A stretch of 64,000 nucleotides of DNA from Pseudoselenomonas ruminantium (GTDB taxonomy: Bacteria > Bacillota > Negativicutes > Selenomonadales > Selenomonadaceae), in NCBI RefSeq assembly GCF_900104055.1, contig NZ_FNJQ01000001.1, forward strand, positions 1-64,000, written 5' to 3'. Both the position numbers and the translations under genes were made by a program. Positions 36,948 through 46,548 of this stretch are shown piece by piece; positions within the stretch are counted from its first letter, which is position 1, and the number at the start of each line of letters is the position of its first letter. The notes below the pieces were generated by a model. That model did not search any database. It was not told the DNA's origin and worked only from the letters and a program-made list of their open reading frames with translations.

Positions 36948-39900
36948 CTCCGCCTACATAATCCTGAATGGCCAGCGAGTAAACCAGACGGCGTTCCCGC
37001 ATGAAGCTCAGCACCCGCATGACTTCCCAGGCAGTATCCAGCGAGGTCAAGCAGGCAATGCCATGCTCAACGGTCGCACGGCGGATCTTGAAACCATCCT
37101 TGAGGGAATGTTTGCCCTGCGTCAGGGTATTGATGACCATATGGATCTTGCCGGTCTTGATTTTTTCGATGATGTCGGAGCTGCGCTCATGCACCTTGCC
37201 CACTACTTCCACATCGATACCCATGGACTTGATGGCCTTGGCGGTACCTTCCGTAGCGGCAATGTTGAAGTCCAGTTCCGAGAAAGCCTTGGCCAGCTGT
37301 TTCATCTCTTCCTTGTCCTTGTCGGCTACCGTGAAGAGCACGCAGCCTTTGGTGGGCACATTGATGCCGGAGCCCACGATGGCCTTGTAGAGAGCTCTTG
37401 CATAGTGATAGTCAATGCCCATGACCTCGCCCGTGGATTTCATCTCGGGCCCGAGAGCGATATCCACATCCGTCATCTTGGCAAAGGAGAAGACCGGTGC
37501 CTTTACGGCCACATAGGGCTTGGGCGGTACGAGGCCCGTGCGGTCACTGACTTCCTTGAGGGAAGCCCCCAGCGCAATGCGAGTGGCCAGGTTCACCATC
37601 TTCACATCCGTCACCTTGGACAGGAAGGGCACAGTACGGCTGGAACGGGGATTCACTTCGATGATGAAGACCTCGTCATTGACCACAACGAACTGGATGT
37701 TCAGGAGGCCCTTGACATGCAGGGCCACAGCCAAACGCTTGGTGTAGTCGATGATGGTGTAGAGCACCTTGGCGGGCAGAGTCTGCGCCGGATATACGGC
37801 GATACTGTCGCCGGAGTGCACGCCTGCGCGCTCCACATGTTCCATAATGCCCGGAATCAGCACATCGATGCCGTCGGAGATGGCATCCACTTCCACTTCC
37901 GTGCCCTGCATATAGCGGTCAACCAGCACCGGATGGTCCGGCGTAACCTTGACGGCACGGCTCATATAGTCGCGAAGTTCTGCTTCGTTGTAGACGATTT
38001 CCATGGCCCGGCCGCCCAGTACATAGGAAGGACGTACCATGACCGGATAGCCGATGCGCTCAGCCCCGCTGATGGCATCTTCGAGATTGGTCACGCTGAT
38101 GCCCTGCGGACGGGGAATCTGCGTCTGTGTGAGGACTTCATCAAAGCGCTCGCGATCCTCTGCCCTATCGATATCGTCAACAGAGGTACCGAATACCTTG
38201 ACACCAGCCTTCTGCAAGGAAGCTGCGAGGTTGATGGCCGTCTGGCCGCCGAACTGCACGATAACGCCTTCAGGCTTTTCCTTGTCGATGATGTTCAGCA
38301 CATCCTCGGTGGTCAGCGGTTCGAAATACAGTCTATCAGAGATATCGAAGTCTGTGGATACGGTTTCCGGGTTATTGTTGATGATGATGGCTTCAATGCC
38401 CATCTCTTTAAGCGCCCATACGGAGTGTACGGAGCAGTAGTCAAATTCCACACCCTGACCGATGCGGATTGGACCGGAACCCAGCACGATGACCTTGCGC
38501 TTGTTGGAAACTTCCACTTCGTCCTGCTCCCCGCGGAAGGTGGAGTAGTAATACGGCGTAGCAGCTTCGAACTCAGCGGCACAGGTATCGACCATCTTGT
38601 AACAGGGCAGGACGCCCATGCTCTTGCGGGTAGTGCGGATCTCGTCTGCCGTCTTGCCCGTGATTTCGGCGATGGATACATCAGCAAGGCCTACGTTCTT
38701 AGCTGCCAGCATCAGGCTCGGCGTCAAAGCGTCATTTGCCAGCTGGTTTTCTACCTGAGCGATGTTGTTGATCTTATTGATAAACCACTTATCAACCTTT
38801 GTGATGTTGTGGATTTCATCGACGTCAGCAATGCCACGGCGCAGGGCTTCGGCAATGACGAAGATGCGCTCGTCGTTGATGCGGGTGAGGTTCTTCTTAA
38901 CCCGTGCATCATCCCAATCCTTCATCTTGGCCATACAGAGGCGGTGCACACCGATTTCCAGCGAACGCACGGCCTTGAGGATGGCACCTTCAAAGTGACG
39001 GTCAATGCTCATGACCTCGCCCGTGGCCTTCATCTGAGTGCCCAGCGTCTTGTCGGCATAGACGAACTTATCAAAGGGCCAGCGCGGGAATTTCACGACG
39101 CAGTAGTCCAAGGACGGCTCGAAGCAGGCTTTGGTCTTCTGGGTGACGGCATTGGTGATTTCATCCAGCGTATAGCCGATGGCAATCTTGGCGGAAACCT
39201 TGGCGATAGGATAGCCCGTTGCCTTAGAAGCCAATGCCGAAGAGCGGCTCACACGGGGATTTACTTCAATGACATAGTAGCGGTTGCTATTAGGGTCCAG
39301 GGCATACTGGGCGTTACAGCCGCCTTCGATGCCCAGTTCACGGATAATGCGCAAAGAAGCGCTGCGCAGCATCTGATATTCATGATCCGTCAGCGTCTGG
39401 GACGGAGCCACGACGATGGAGTCACCGGTATGCACGCCCACGGGATCGAAGTTTTCCATGTTGCAGACGGTGATGCAGTTGTCATTGCCGTCCCGCATGA
39501 CTTCATACTCGATTTCCTTCCAGCCGGCCACACTGCGCTCGATGAGCACCTGACCAATCAGGGAGTAGTTGAGGCCCTTGATGACGATATCGATGAGCTC
39601 TTCTTCATTCTCCGCAATACCGCCGCCGGTGCCGCCCATGGTGTAAGCCGGACGCACGATTACGGGGTAGCCGATGCCACTCGCGAATTCCACGGCGCTA
39701 GGCACATCTTCGACAATGGTGCTTTCAGGAATAGGCTCACCGAGCTTTTCCATGGTTTCCTTGAAGAGTTCACGGTCTTCCGCCTGCTTGATAGCCGTCA
39801 GCGGCGTACCGAGAAGTTCCACACCGTACTTTTCGAGCACACCGCGCTCAGCCAGCTGCACAGCCAGGTTCAGACCAGCCTGGCCACCCAGGGTTGCCAA

Positions 39901-40158
39901 GAGGCCGTCCGGTTTTTCCTTGGCAATGATTTCTTCGAGGAACTCCGGCGTCAGCGGTTCGATATATACCCGGTCAGCAATATGGGTATCCGTCATGATG
40001 GTAGCCGGATTGGAGTTTACGAGTACAACTTCCAGCCCTTCTTCTTTGAGGGCCCGGCAGGCCTGAGAGCCAGCATAATCAAATTCTGCTGCCTGACCGA
40101 TGATGATGGGGCCAGAGCCAATAACCATTACTTTTTTGAGATTTTCCTTCTTTGGCAT
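36931..40158 (-). CDS. carB: Carbamoyl-phosphate synthase large subunit
   Basis: Makes carbamoyl phosphate from bicarbonate, ammonia and ATP. The 1075 residues are two homologous ATP-grasp halves (about 1-400 and 550-935), each opening with an IGSGPI-type motif, an oligomerisation domain between, and the C-terminal MGS-like allosteric domain (about 936-1075). It lies one base after carA. This is the only copy seen here and serves pyrimidine synthesis; whether it also supplies arginine synthesis cannot be told. Confidence 0.97.
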   Translation of the reverse strand: MPKKENLKKVMVIGSGPIIIGQAAEFDYAGSQACRALKEEGLEVVLVNSNPATIMTDTHIADRVYIEPLTPEFLEEIIAKEKPDGLLATLGGQAGLNLAVQLAERGVLEKYGVELLGTPLTAIKQAEDRELFKETMEKLGEPIPESTIVEDVPSAVEFASGIGYPVIVRPAYTMGGTGGGIAENEEELIDIVIKGLNYSLIGQVLIERSVAGWKEIEYEVMRDGNDNCITVCNMENFDPVGVHTGDSIVVAPSQTLTDHEYQMLRSASLRIIRELGIEGGCNAQYALDPNSNRYYVIEVNPRVSRSSALASKATGYPIAKVSAKIAIGYTLDEITNAVTQKTKACFEPSLDYCVVKFPRWPFDKFVYADKTLGTQMKATGEVMSIDRHFEGAILKAVRSLEIGVHRLCMAKMKDWDDARVKKNLTRINDERIFVIAEALRRGIADVDEIHNITKVDKWFINKINNIAQVENQLANDALTPSLMLAAKNVGLADVSIAEITGKTADEIRTTRKSMGVLPCYKMVDTCAAEFEAATPYYYSTFRGEQDEVEVSNKRKVIVLGSGPIRIGQGVEFDYCSVHSVWALKEMGIEAIIINNNPETVSTDFDISDRLYFEPLTTEDVLNIIDKEKPEGVIVQFGGQTAINLAASLQKAGVKVFGTSVDDIDRAEDRERFDEVLTQTQIPRPQGISVTNLEDAISGAERIGYPVMVRPSYVLGGRAMEIVYNEAELRDYMSRAVKVTPDHPVLVDRYMQGTEVEVDAISDGIDVLIPGIMEHVERAGVHSGDSIAVYPAQTLPAKVLYTIIDYTKRLAVALHVKGLLNIQFVVVNDEVFIIEVNPRSSRTVPFLSKVTDVKMVNLATRIALGASLKEVSDRTGLVPPKPYVAVKAPVFSFAKMTDVDIALGPEMKSTGEVMGIDYHYARALYKAIVGSGINVPTKGCVLFTVADKDKEEMKQLAKAFSELDFNIAATEGTAKAIKSMGIDVEVVGKVHERSSDIIEKIKTGKIHMVINTLTQGKHSLKDGFKIRRATVEHGIACLTSLDTAWEVMRVLSFMRERRLVYSLAIQDYVGGGDDLA

Positions 40159-40159
40159 C

Positions 40160-41230
40160 TTATTCTCCCTTCAACATGGTCCAAAATTCGTCAAACAGAT
40201 AGAGGTTGTCGTCCGGGCCCGGCGAGGCTTCCGGATGATACTGCACGGAGAACAGCGGCAGTTCCTTGTGGCGCATGCCCTCCACCGTGCCATCGTTGAC
40301 ATTGATATGGGTTACTTCCAGAGGCAAATCCTTCAAGGACTCCTCCTCCACCGCAAAGCCGTGGTTCTGGGAGGAAATCTGTACCTTGCCCGTGCGCAGG
40401 TCCTTGACCGGCTGGTTGGAGCCGCGGTGACCGAACTTGAGCTTGTAAGTCTTAGCGCCCAGGGCTCTGGCAATGAGCTGATGGCCCAGGCAGATGCCGA
40501 AGATGGGCTTCTTGCCAATGAGTTTCTTGATTTCCTCCACGATTTCCGGCACATCCGCAGGGTCGCCAGGGCCGTTGGACAGGAAAATCCCATCCGGGTT
40601 CATCGCGAGGATATCTTCTGCTTTCGTATCTGCCGGTACCACCTGCAGCTTGCAGCCAATATCGTGCAGAGAAGTCAGGATATTCTGCTTGACGCCAAAA
40701 TCCATAGCCACCACCAGCGGTGCATCTTCCTGTTCGGCTTCCATGGTGTAAGCCTGCGGCGTGGTCACTTCCATAACCACTTCTTTTTTGATGGGCACAG
40801 CCATCAGTTTATCGATTTCTGCCTGCGTGGCATCCTCGGGTACGATAATCCCCTTCATGGTACCGGCGTTGCGGATCTTGCGGGTTACGGCGCGGGTATC
40901 CACATCATAAAGGCAAGGGATATTCTGACGCGTCAAGAATTCTGCCAGACTCTCCTCATAATGCCAGTTGCTGCCCAACTCGCAGAGCTCGCCGATTACA
41001 AAGCCGCCCACAAAGGCCTTGCGGGACTGCATGAAAATCTCCGCAATGCCGTAGTTGCCTACCATTGGATAGGTCAGCGTCAGTATCTGGCGGCAATAGC
41101 TGGGGTCCGTCAGGCTTTCCTGATACCCCGTCATGCTGGTGTTGAACACCACTTCGCCGGTGGCCCGGCTATCATTCAATAACTGCCCCGTAAAAACGCT
41201 GCCGTCTTCGAGGATTAATTTACCCTTCAT
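40160..41230 (-). CDS. carA: Carbamoyl-phosphate synthase small subunit
   Basis: Glutamine amidotransferase subunit. The C-terminal class I GATase domain has the nucleophile cysteine in FGICLGHQ and the histidine in [10 protein letters not shown] with its glutamate. The N-terminal domain begins LILEDGSVF. Length 356 is standard. Confidence 0.96.
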   Translation of the reverse strand: MKGKLILEDGSVFTGQLLNDSRATGEVVFNTSMTGYQESLTDPSYCRQILTLTYPMVGNYGIAEIFMQSRKAFVGGFVIGELCELGSNWHYEESLAEFLTRQNIPCLYDVDTRAVTRKIRNAGTMKGIIVPEDATQAEIDKLMAVPIKKEVVMEVTTPQAYTMEAEQEDAPLVVAMDFGVKQNILTSLHDIGCKLQVVPADTKAEDILAMNPDGIFLSNGPGDPADVPEIVEEIKKLIGKKPIFGICLGHQLIARALGAKTYKLKFGHRGSNQPVKDLRTGKVQISSQNHGFAVEEESLKDLPLEVTHINVNDGTVEGMRHKELPLFSVQYHPEASPGPDDNLYLFDEFWTMLKGE

Positions 41231-41263
41231 GAAAACACCTCATTAATTATGTTAGCAAATATG

Positions 41264-42553
41264 TCAGTCCAGAACTTTACCATCCTGCATAACTACTTTA
41301 CCTTTGACCATGGTCAGCACTGCCTTGCCTTTGAGCTTACGCCCCACGAAGGGGCTATGGCTGCCCTTGGTATAGAATTTCTTTTCGTCAACCGTCCATT
41401 CCAGTTCCGGGTCAATGACCGTGATATCCGCCTGCGCGCCAACGCTCAGATTACCTGCTTCCAGTCCGAAAACCTTGGCCGGTTCGTAGCTCATCTTGGA
41501 AACAATCAGCGGCAGGTCCAGCTTCTGCGTGTGGTACAGATCCGTCAGCATGATGCCCAAAGATGTTTCAAGGCCCGGGAAACCACTCGGTGCAAAGATG
41601 TACTCCCTGTCCTTTTCTTCCTGCGCATGCGGGCTGTGGTCGGTGACGATGGCATCAATAGTGCCATCCTTCAAACCTTCGAGAATTGCCTCACAATCCT
41701 TTTGAGCACGCAGGGGCGGATTGATTTTCGTGGAGGTGTCAAAGAGGTTGACACACTCTTCCGTCATGGTCAGGTGCTGCGGCGTAGCTTCAGCGGTTAC
41801 CTTGACGCCACGTTTCTTGGCCTGACGCACGATGTCAACGGAACGGGCCGTACTGATATGGGCTACGTGGACGCGAGCACCGGCATATTCCGCCAACAGC
41901 ACATCCCTGGCTACGGCGATATCCTCCGCTACGGATGGACGACCTTTAAGGCCCAGCATGGCGCTGCGATGACCTTCGTTCATCACACCCTCTTCTACCA
42001 GCGTCGTTTCTTCCTCATGATTGATGATTACCTTGTCAAATGTATGGAGATAATCATAAGCATTGAGCATCACCTTGGCATTAGCATCAAAATGTCCGTC
42101 ATCCGAGAAGGCTACGGCACCGGCTTCAAGCATATCGCCCATTTCGGCCAGTTCCTTGCCTTCCTGTCCCTTCGTCACCGCGCCGATGATTTCCACATTG
42201 ACACAGGCGGCTTCCTGTGCGCGCATTCTGAGGCTACGCACGAGGGCTGCCGTATCCACAACCGGTTTGGTATTGGGCATGGTGCAGATGGTGGTAAAAC
42301 CGCCAGCGGCTGCCGCCTTGGAGCCGGAAGCAAAATCCTCTTTGGCCTCCTGACCAGGTTCTCTGAGATGCACATGCAGGTCAATAAGCCCCGGCGTTAC
42401 TACCTTGCCCGTAACATCGAGCACTTCATCTGCCGCATCCTTTATGCCATTGGCAATCTGAGCAATCTTGCCATCTTCTACCAGCACATCTGCCACTTCA
42501 TCGAATTTCGTTTCCGGATTGATTACACGTCCGCCTTTGAGCAAAATTTTCAT
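41264..42553 (-). CDS. pyrC: Dihydroorotase, class I
   Basis: Zinc amidohydrolase that closes the pyrimidine ring. DLHVHLREPG (metal histidines and substrate arginine) is near 58-67, NHEEE and TPQHL supply others, and TDHSPH the aspartate. The start overlaps the pyrB stop as ATGA. Confidence 0.96.
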   Translation of the reverse strand: MKILLKGGRVINPETKFDEVADVLVEDGKIAQIANGIKDAADEVLDVTGKVVTPGLIDLHVHLREPGQEAKEDFASGSKAAAAGGFTTICTMPNTKPVVDTAALVRSLRMRAQEAACVNVEIIGAVTKGQEGKELAEMGDMLEAGAVAFSDDGHFDANAKVMLNAYDYLHTFDKVIINHEEETTLVEEGVMNEGHRSAMLGLKGRPSVAEDIAVARDVLLAEYAGARVHVAHISTARSVDIVRQAKKRGVKVTAEATPQHLTMTEECVNLFDTSTKINPPLRAQKDCEAILEGLKDGTIDAIVTDHSPHAQEEKDREYIFAPSGFPGLETSLGIMLTDLYHTQKLDLPLIVSKMSYEPAKVFGLEAGNLSVGAQADITVIDPELEWTVDEKKFYTKGSHSPFVGRKLKGKAVLTMVKGKVVMQDGKVLD

Positions 42554-43497
42554 GCCTGTTTTCCTCCCGTCAGCACCAAGGTAAAGAGCGCCATGCGCAC
42601 AGCTACGCCGTTCTGTACTTCTTCCTGAATGGCCGAATTCTGACCGTAAGCCGTGAAGGGCGAGATTTCCCAGCCCTTGTTCATGGGGCCCGGATGCAGG
42701 ATCAGCACATCATCCTTGGCCAGTTTCAGGCGCGTATCGTTAAGACCGAAGATACGAGCGTATTCTCTTGTCGTCGGGAACAGGCCGCCCTTCATGCGCT
42801 CGAGCTGGATGCGCAGCACTTCGATGACATCGGCGTTAGCGATGGCATCTTCAATGCGCTCATGCACCACGATGCCCGGCTCTTCATAGAGGAAGCGCGG
42901 CAACAAGGTCTTGGGGCCGGCGATATGCACTTCCATGCCCATCTTGCGCATGCCGTAGATATCGGAGCGGGCCACACGGCTGTGCAGCACATCACCGATG
43001 ATGGCTACCTTCAGGCCTTCCAGATGGCCCTTATGCTCCTGGATCGTGAAGAGGTTCAGGAGCCCCTGGGACGGATGCGCATGCGCACCGTCACCGGCGT
43101 TGAGGATTACTGGGCTGACCACGCGGGAAGCGTATTCCGCCGCGCCCTCTGCCTTGTGGCGCATAACGATAGCATCCACGCCCATAGCCTCGATGGTGTA
43201 GAGCGTATCTCTAAGGCTTTCGCCTTTGACGATGCTGCTGGAACCTGCCGTGATGTTGACCACGTCAGCCCCGAGGTATTTGCCCGCCAGCTCGAAGGAA
43301 GTACGGGTACGGGTGCTGGGTTCATAGAACAGGGTAACAATGGATTTACCGCGCAGGGTTGGTACCTTCTTGATATCCCGATGAATGATGTTCTTCATTT
43401 CCTTGGCGGTTTCAAGCACCAAGCGAATTTCTTCCGGGCTGAAATCCTCCAGGCCCAAAACATTCTTTCCCCGCAGGGATACATTGTTTTTCTCCAA
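42550..43497 (-). CDS. pyrB: Aspartate carbamoyltransferase catalytic subunit
   Basis: Committed step of pyrimidine synthesis. The carbamoyl-phosphate loop STRTRTSFE and the HPSQGLLN and HPGPMN motifs are intact. No pyrI regulatory subunit is present. The start is uncertain: a TTG at 43497 has AAGGAG eight bases upstream, while the GTG three codons earlier directly abuts that site. First gene of the pyr operon. Confidence 0.95.
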   Translation of the reverse strand: MEKNNVSLRGKNVLGLEDFSPEEIRLVLETAKEMKNIIHRDIKKVPTLRGKSIVTLFYEPSTRTRTSFELAGKYLGADVVNITAGSSSIVKGESLRDTLYTIEAMGVDAIVMRHKAEGAAEYASRVVSPVILNAGDGAHAHPSQGLLNLFTIQEHKGHLEGLKVAIIGDVLHSRVARSDIYGMRKMGMEVHIAGPKTLLPRFLYEEPGIVVHERIEDAIANADVIEVLRIQLERMKGGLFPTTREYARIFGLNDTRLKLAKDDVLILHPGPMNKGWEISPFTAYGQNSAIQEEVQNGVAVRMALFTLVLTGGKQA

Positions 43498-43529
43498 GTC
43501 ATTCACTCCTTAACAGGTTGACATAAATA

Positions 43530-43559
43530 ATTATACATTAAAGTTGCATAAACTTTCAA
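43530..43559 (-). promoter_or_regulatory. pyrB proximal promoter
   Basis: TTGAAA (43554-43559) and TATAAT (43530-43535) are 18 bases apart on the minus strand, giving a short leader for pyrB. It lies downstream of the terminator at 43612-43652, so it can bypass it. Confidence 0.65.
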
Positions 43560-43611
43560 GAGAGAAATCATTGTCTTTGCAAAATTGCCCGCATATCGAT
43601 AATCAAGTATC

Positions 43612-43652
43612 AAAAAAGGGAGCTTCCTATGCGTATGCATAAGAAAGCTCCC
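43612..43652 (-). terminator. Strong terminator in the pyrB upstream region
   Basis: GGGAGCTT-CTTATGC and GCATA-GAAGCTCCC form a long stem with a four-base loop, followed on the minus strand by six T residues. It ends the transcript that begins near 43773. Confidence 0.9.
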
Positions 43653-43773
43653 GCTTTACTTCAGGTTATAGTTATACTACTAGCTATATGACAGGGTCCC
43701 CTTATGCGCATCGCAGTACGCATTTTAAAAAGGCAATGTATTCATTTGTCCTTGAGCAGCTCTCGTCTGCTTT
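43612..43773 (-). ncRNA. Candidate small RNA or attenuator leader upstream of pyrB
   Basis: A complete transcription unit of about 160 bases: promoter at 43780-43808, predicted start near 43773, and a strong intrinsic terminator at its end. Internal hairpins are visible (AGCAG/CTGCT, ATGCG/CGCAT). A seven-base stretch AUGCGUA in the middle is complementary to UACGCAU in the terminator stem-loop, so an alternative antiterminator fold is possible. The only peptide with an acceptable start is a hexapeptide after AAGGAC. It is either a stand-alone small RNA (6S-like length, no confirmed consensus) or a pyrimidine-responsive leader of the pyr operon, in which no pyrR gene is seen. Confidence 0.5.
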
Positions 43774-43779
43774 GTTAAC

Positions 43780-43808
43780 ATTATAGCCTGCCTGTCACTT
43801 AAATGCAA
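43780..43808 (-). promoter_or_regulatory. Promoter of the pyrB-upstream RNA
   Basis: TTGCAT (43803-43808) and perfect TATAAT (43780-43785) are 17 bases apart on the minus strand, 27 bases after the oxidoreductase stop codon. Confidence 0.75.
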
Positions 43809-43834
43809 CCCTTGTAAGCAATTTATTGTATTTT

Positions 43835-45847
43835 TTATTGGACTTTTTTTCTTAGATTTACTCTGACATCATAGAACGTACTGCCGTCCGCCCTATCGGT
43901 CGTCCGCTGGTGTGTCAGCAGATTCGTATTGCCCGCAGCTGTATGTTCCCGCCACCAGATGCCTTCACTGACCACAGTCCCCGCTTGCACCCGCTCGGAC
44001 AGTTTGACTGTAAATTCCGCCTGCCCCTGCGTATTTTCCGCAATCACCGTGTCACCATCCAGGATATGACGGCTCTGCCCATCGGCAGGGTTCATCATCA
44101 GGACCATGATATTGCCCCTGGTCAATTCCTCGCGTTCGTTGAAGGAACTATCCAAAATCCGGGGATCGGGACTATTGATCAGGATAAACTCTTCCTTATC
44201 CTCTGCCAGATGCGGCGGCAGATAATCCGGCAGCTGCATATCGAGCGCCGGATTCAGGATTTCAATCTTCCCCGAAGGCGTCTTGAAAGCCAGTTTGTAA
44301 TTCTCGGGCAGAGGCAGTTCCACCGGTTCTCCCTGAGCCAGGTTGTCTTTATCCACAGGCAGCGGCCAGGCTTTATCCGTGCTGGCGATAAACTTTTCGA
44401 CCAGCTCCGTTTCGCTCTGCTGGAAAAAAGCATCCTCCAGCCCCATAGCTTCTGCCAATAACTGTGCCACCTGCCAATTGGATCTGCTCTCCCCCACAGC
44501 GGGAATAACCGGCTTGGCACGCTGGATCACATACTGTCCATAAGAATAGTAGATATCCTCATGCTCCAGCGAAGTCGTAGCCGGCAGTACAATATCGGCA
44601 TAAAGCGCTGTATCCGTCATAAAGCGCTCATGCACCACCGTGAACAAATCTTCCCGCTTAAGCCCCGCCAACACCTTGTTCTGATCCGGTGCCGTACAGG
44701 CGGGATTAGAAGAATAGACAAACAGGCTCTTCACCGGCGGCTGCAGGGAGCTGTCCGTCAGCACATCTCCCAGCTTGATCATATTGATATGACGAACATC
44801 CTTCTTTTCCATATCCGGGCGGCGGATGATGTCCTTATCAAAGGCATGACTGCCGGAGGAGGAGGTCAGCAACCCGCCTCCGTCCTTGGCATAAGCCCCC
44901 ACCACCGCCGGCAGGCAGGTAATGAGCCGGGAAGTCATCGCTCCGTTGCCATAGCGGGACTGGCCGCTGCCCAACCGGATAAAGGGAGCTTTGGCCGCAG
45001 CAAAAGCCCGGGCGAAAGTCTCTATCCTCTCTGCATCCAGCCCTGTTATAGCCGCCACTTTTTCTGGCGGATACTGTGGCAGGACTTTTGCTTCCAGTTC
45101 CTGCCAGCCCTGCACATAACGGGCAATGAAATCTTCATCCGCCAGATTTTCCCGCGCCAGCACATGCAGCATCCCCAAAGCCAGCGCACCATCCGAACCG
45201 GGCTTCACGCAGATGAATTCATCGGCATATTGAGCTGTTTTCGTTTCATAGGTATCCACACAGACGATTTTAGCCCCGTTTTTCCGGGCGATATCCACAT
45301 CGTGCTTGAAATGGATATCCGTGGCCAGCATGCTGATACTCCAAAGGATGATATAGTCACTTTTCTGTGCTTCCTGAGGAGCTGTCGGCAAAGTCCCCCC
45401 CATCAGGGAGCGATAACCCTCTGCCTTGGCCGGAGCACAAATCGTACGGTCAAGGCTCGAAGCGCCCAGGGCATAGAACAGGGCATGACCGGCACTGTAT
45501 TGGATGGTTCCCATTGTCCCGGCATAGGAATAAGGCAGAATTGCCTCCGCCCCATATCGATCAATGATTTCCCGCCAACGGCTGGCAATCTCAGCGACAG
45601 CCTCCTGCCAGCTGATAGAGACAAACTTTCCCTCTCCCTTTGCGCCCATGCGCTTTAAAGGTGTCAGTAAGCGTTTGGGCGAATGGACCGTCCGCTCATA
45701 ATGGGCCATCTTCGGACAAAGCGTACCGCGGGTAAACGGATGCGCCGGATCACCCTCGACTTTGATTGCTCGTCCATTCTCCGTCGTGATCAATAACCCG
45801 CAACAATCCGGGCAATCATAGGGACAAGCGGATTTATTTATTTTCAT
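43835..45847 (-). CDS. Cytoplasmic molybdopterin-dependent oxidoreductase
   Basis: Member of the DMSO-reductase superfamily, 670 residues. Cysteines C8, C12, C15 and C44 bind a [4Fe-4S] cluster (CPYDCPDC and GTLCPKM). The molybdopterin domains follow, and the C-terminal molydopterin-dinucleotide-binding beta barrel starts near 555. C137 in RTICAPA is a candidate molybdenum ligand. No Tat signal is present, so it is cytoplasmic, like B. subtilis YyaE-type proteins. No electron-transfer partner genes lie nearby; the substrate is unknown, and formate dehydrogenase cannot be claimed. Confidence 0.82.
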   Translation of the reverse strand: MKINKSACPYDCPDCCGLLITTENGRAIKVEGDPAHPFTRGTLCPKMAHYERTVHSPKRLLTPLKRMGAKGEGKFVSISWQEAVAEIASRWREIIDRYGAEAILPYSYAGTMGTIQYSAGHALFYALGASSLDRTICAPAKAEGYRSLMGGTLPTAPQEAQKSDYIILWSISMLATDIHFKHDVDIARKNGAKIVCVDTYETKTAQYADEFICVKPGSDGALALGMLHVLARENLADEDFIARYVQGWQELEAKVLPQYPPEKVAAITGLDAERIETFARAFAAAKAPFIRLGSGQSRYGNGAMTSRLITCLPAVVGAYAKDGGGLLTSSSGSHAFDKDIIRRPDMEKKDVRHINMIKLGDVLTDSSLQPPVKSLFVYSSNPACTAPDQNKVLAGLKREDLFTVVHERFMTDTALYADIVLPATTSLEHEDIYYSYGQYVIQRAKPVIPAVGESRSNWQVAQLLAEAMGLEDAFFQQSETELVEKFIASTDKAWPLPVDKDNLAQGEPVELPLPENYKLAFKTPSGKIEILNPALDMQLPDYLPPHLAEDKEEFILINSPDPRILDSSFNEREELTRGNIMVLMMNPADGQSRHILDGDTVIAENTQGQAEFTVKLSERVQAGTVVSEGIWWREHTAAGNTNLLTHQRTTDRADGSTFYDVRVNLRKKVQ

Positions 45848-45884
45848 TAGGAATCAACTCCAGCGTAAAAAATATAACGCCTTT

Positions 45885-45913
45885 ATTATAACGCAAAAAC
45901 CAACTTATACCAA
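45885..45913 (-). promoter_or_regulatory. Promoter of the molybdopterin oxidoreductase gene
   Basis: TTGGTA (45908-45913) and perfect TATAAT (45885-45890) are 17 bases apart on the minus strand. GCGTTATA is repeated directly over the -10 region, 13 bases apart. Confidence 0.6.
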
Positions 45914-45933
45914 TATAGCATTACCACAGCTGA

Positions 45934-46482
45934 TTAATTTTGCTTCACTCTCTTTACCATCCTATATAATGTAGCCTTTGATATCCCTAATTTCACAGCC
46001 GCCTCATCCGCAGTTATATCCTGCGCTTTCCATTGAGCATAGACCGTATTCCAATTTTGGGGAAGTGCAACCTTAGGCCGGCCATACTGGACACCAGCCT
46101 TTTGAGCAGCTTCTATCCCCTGCCTTTGCTTTTCGCGACGTTTGGCAGCAGCCTCCGCATCAATCCGCAGTTCGCATTCAATCTGATTGCTGATTCGCTC
46201 CCGGCCTTCGTCCGTCAATCGTCTGTATTGCTTTAACAGCTGCTTGTCCTGCGGTGCCAAAGAGGTACCCTCTGAGCCATTATTATCATAACCGACCAGC
46301 TCATCGAGCGAAATCCCATAGAACTCCGCTAACCGGATCAATCCCTTTATATCAGGAGAACGCCTGCCACATTCATAATTCGCATATGTTGCACGACTAA
46401 CACCAAGGGCATCTGCAACCTGTTGCTGTTTATACCCGTGCAGTTCACGCCATTCGAGTAATTTTTTATCGATATCAATCAT
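45934..46482 (-). CDS. XRE-type regulator fused to a resolvase-like DNA-binding tail
   Basis: A 182-residue protein with two DNA-binding parts. Residues 5-65 are a Cro/C1 helix-turn-helix (KQQQVADALGVSRATYANYE). Residues 110-182 resemble the end of serine resolvases: the RQGIEAAQKAGVQYGRP hinge followed by a helix-turn-helix with ADEAAVKLGISKATLYRMV. The serine catalytic domain is absent. Function is unknown; a regulator that binds composite sites is plausible. AAGGA lies upstream of the ATG. It lies between manB and the oxidoreductase gene and its target cannot be inferred. Confidence 0.8.
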   Translation of the reverse strand: MIDIDKKLLEWRELHGYKQQQVADALGVSRATYANYECGRRSPDIKGLIRLAEFYGISLDELVGYDNNGSEGTSLAPQDKQLLKQYRRLTDEGRERISNQIECELRIDAEAAAKRREKQRQGIEAAQKAGVQYGRPKVALPQNWNTVYAQWKAQDITADEAAVKLGISKATLYRMVKRVKQN

Positions 46483-46548
46483 AAATTATATTTCCTTAAA
46501 GAGAACAATACAGGAGCCAGCCTGTTCATGTCATCATAGCGCCTACTT

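Noticed and set aside
36742-40299. A very long plus-strand open frame opposite carB
   Set aside because: It is exactly antisense to the well-conserved carB, has no ribosome binding site or family resemblance, and arises from the codon bias of carB.
43503-43640. Minus-strand 45-codon open frame between the terminator and pyrB
   Set aside because: It begins inside the terminator stem, has no Shine-Dalgarno, and runs through a promoter; probably chance.
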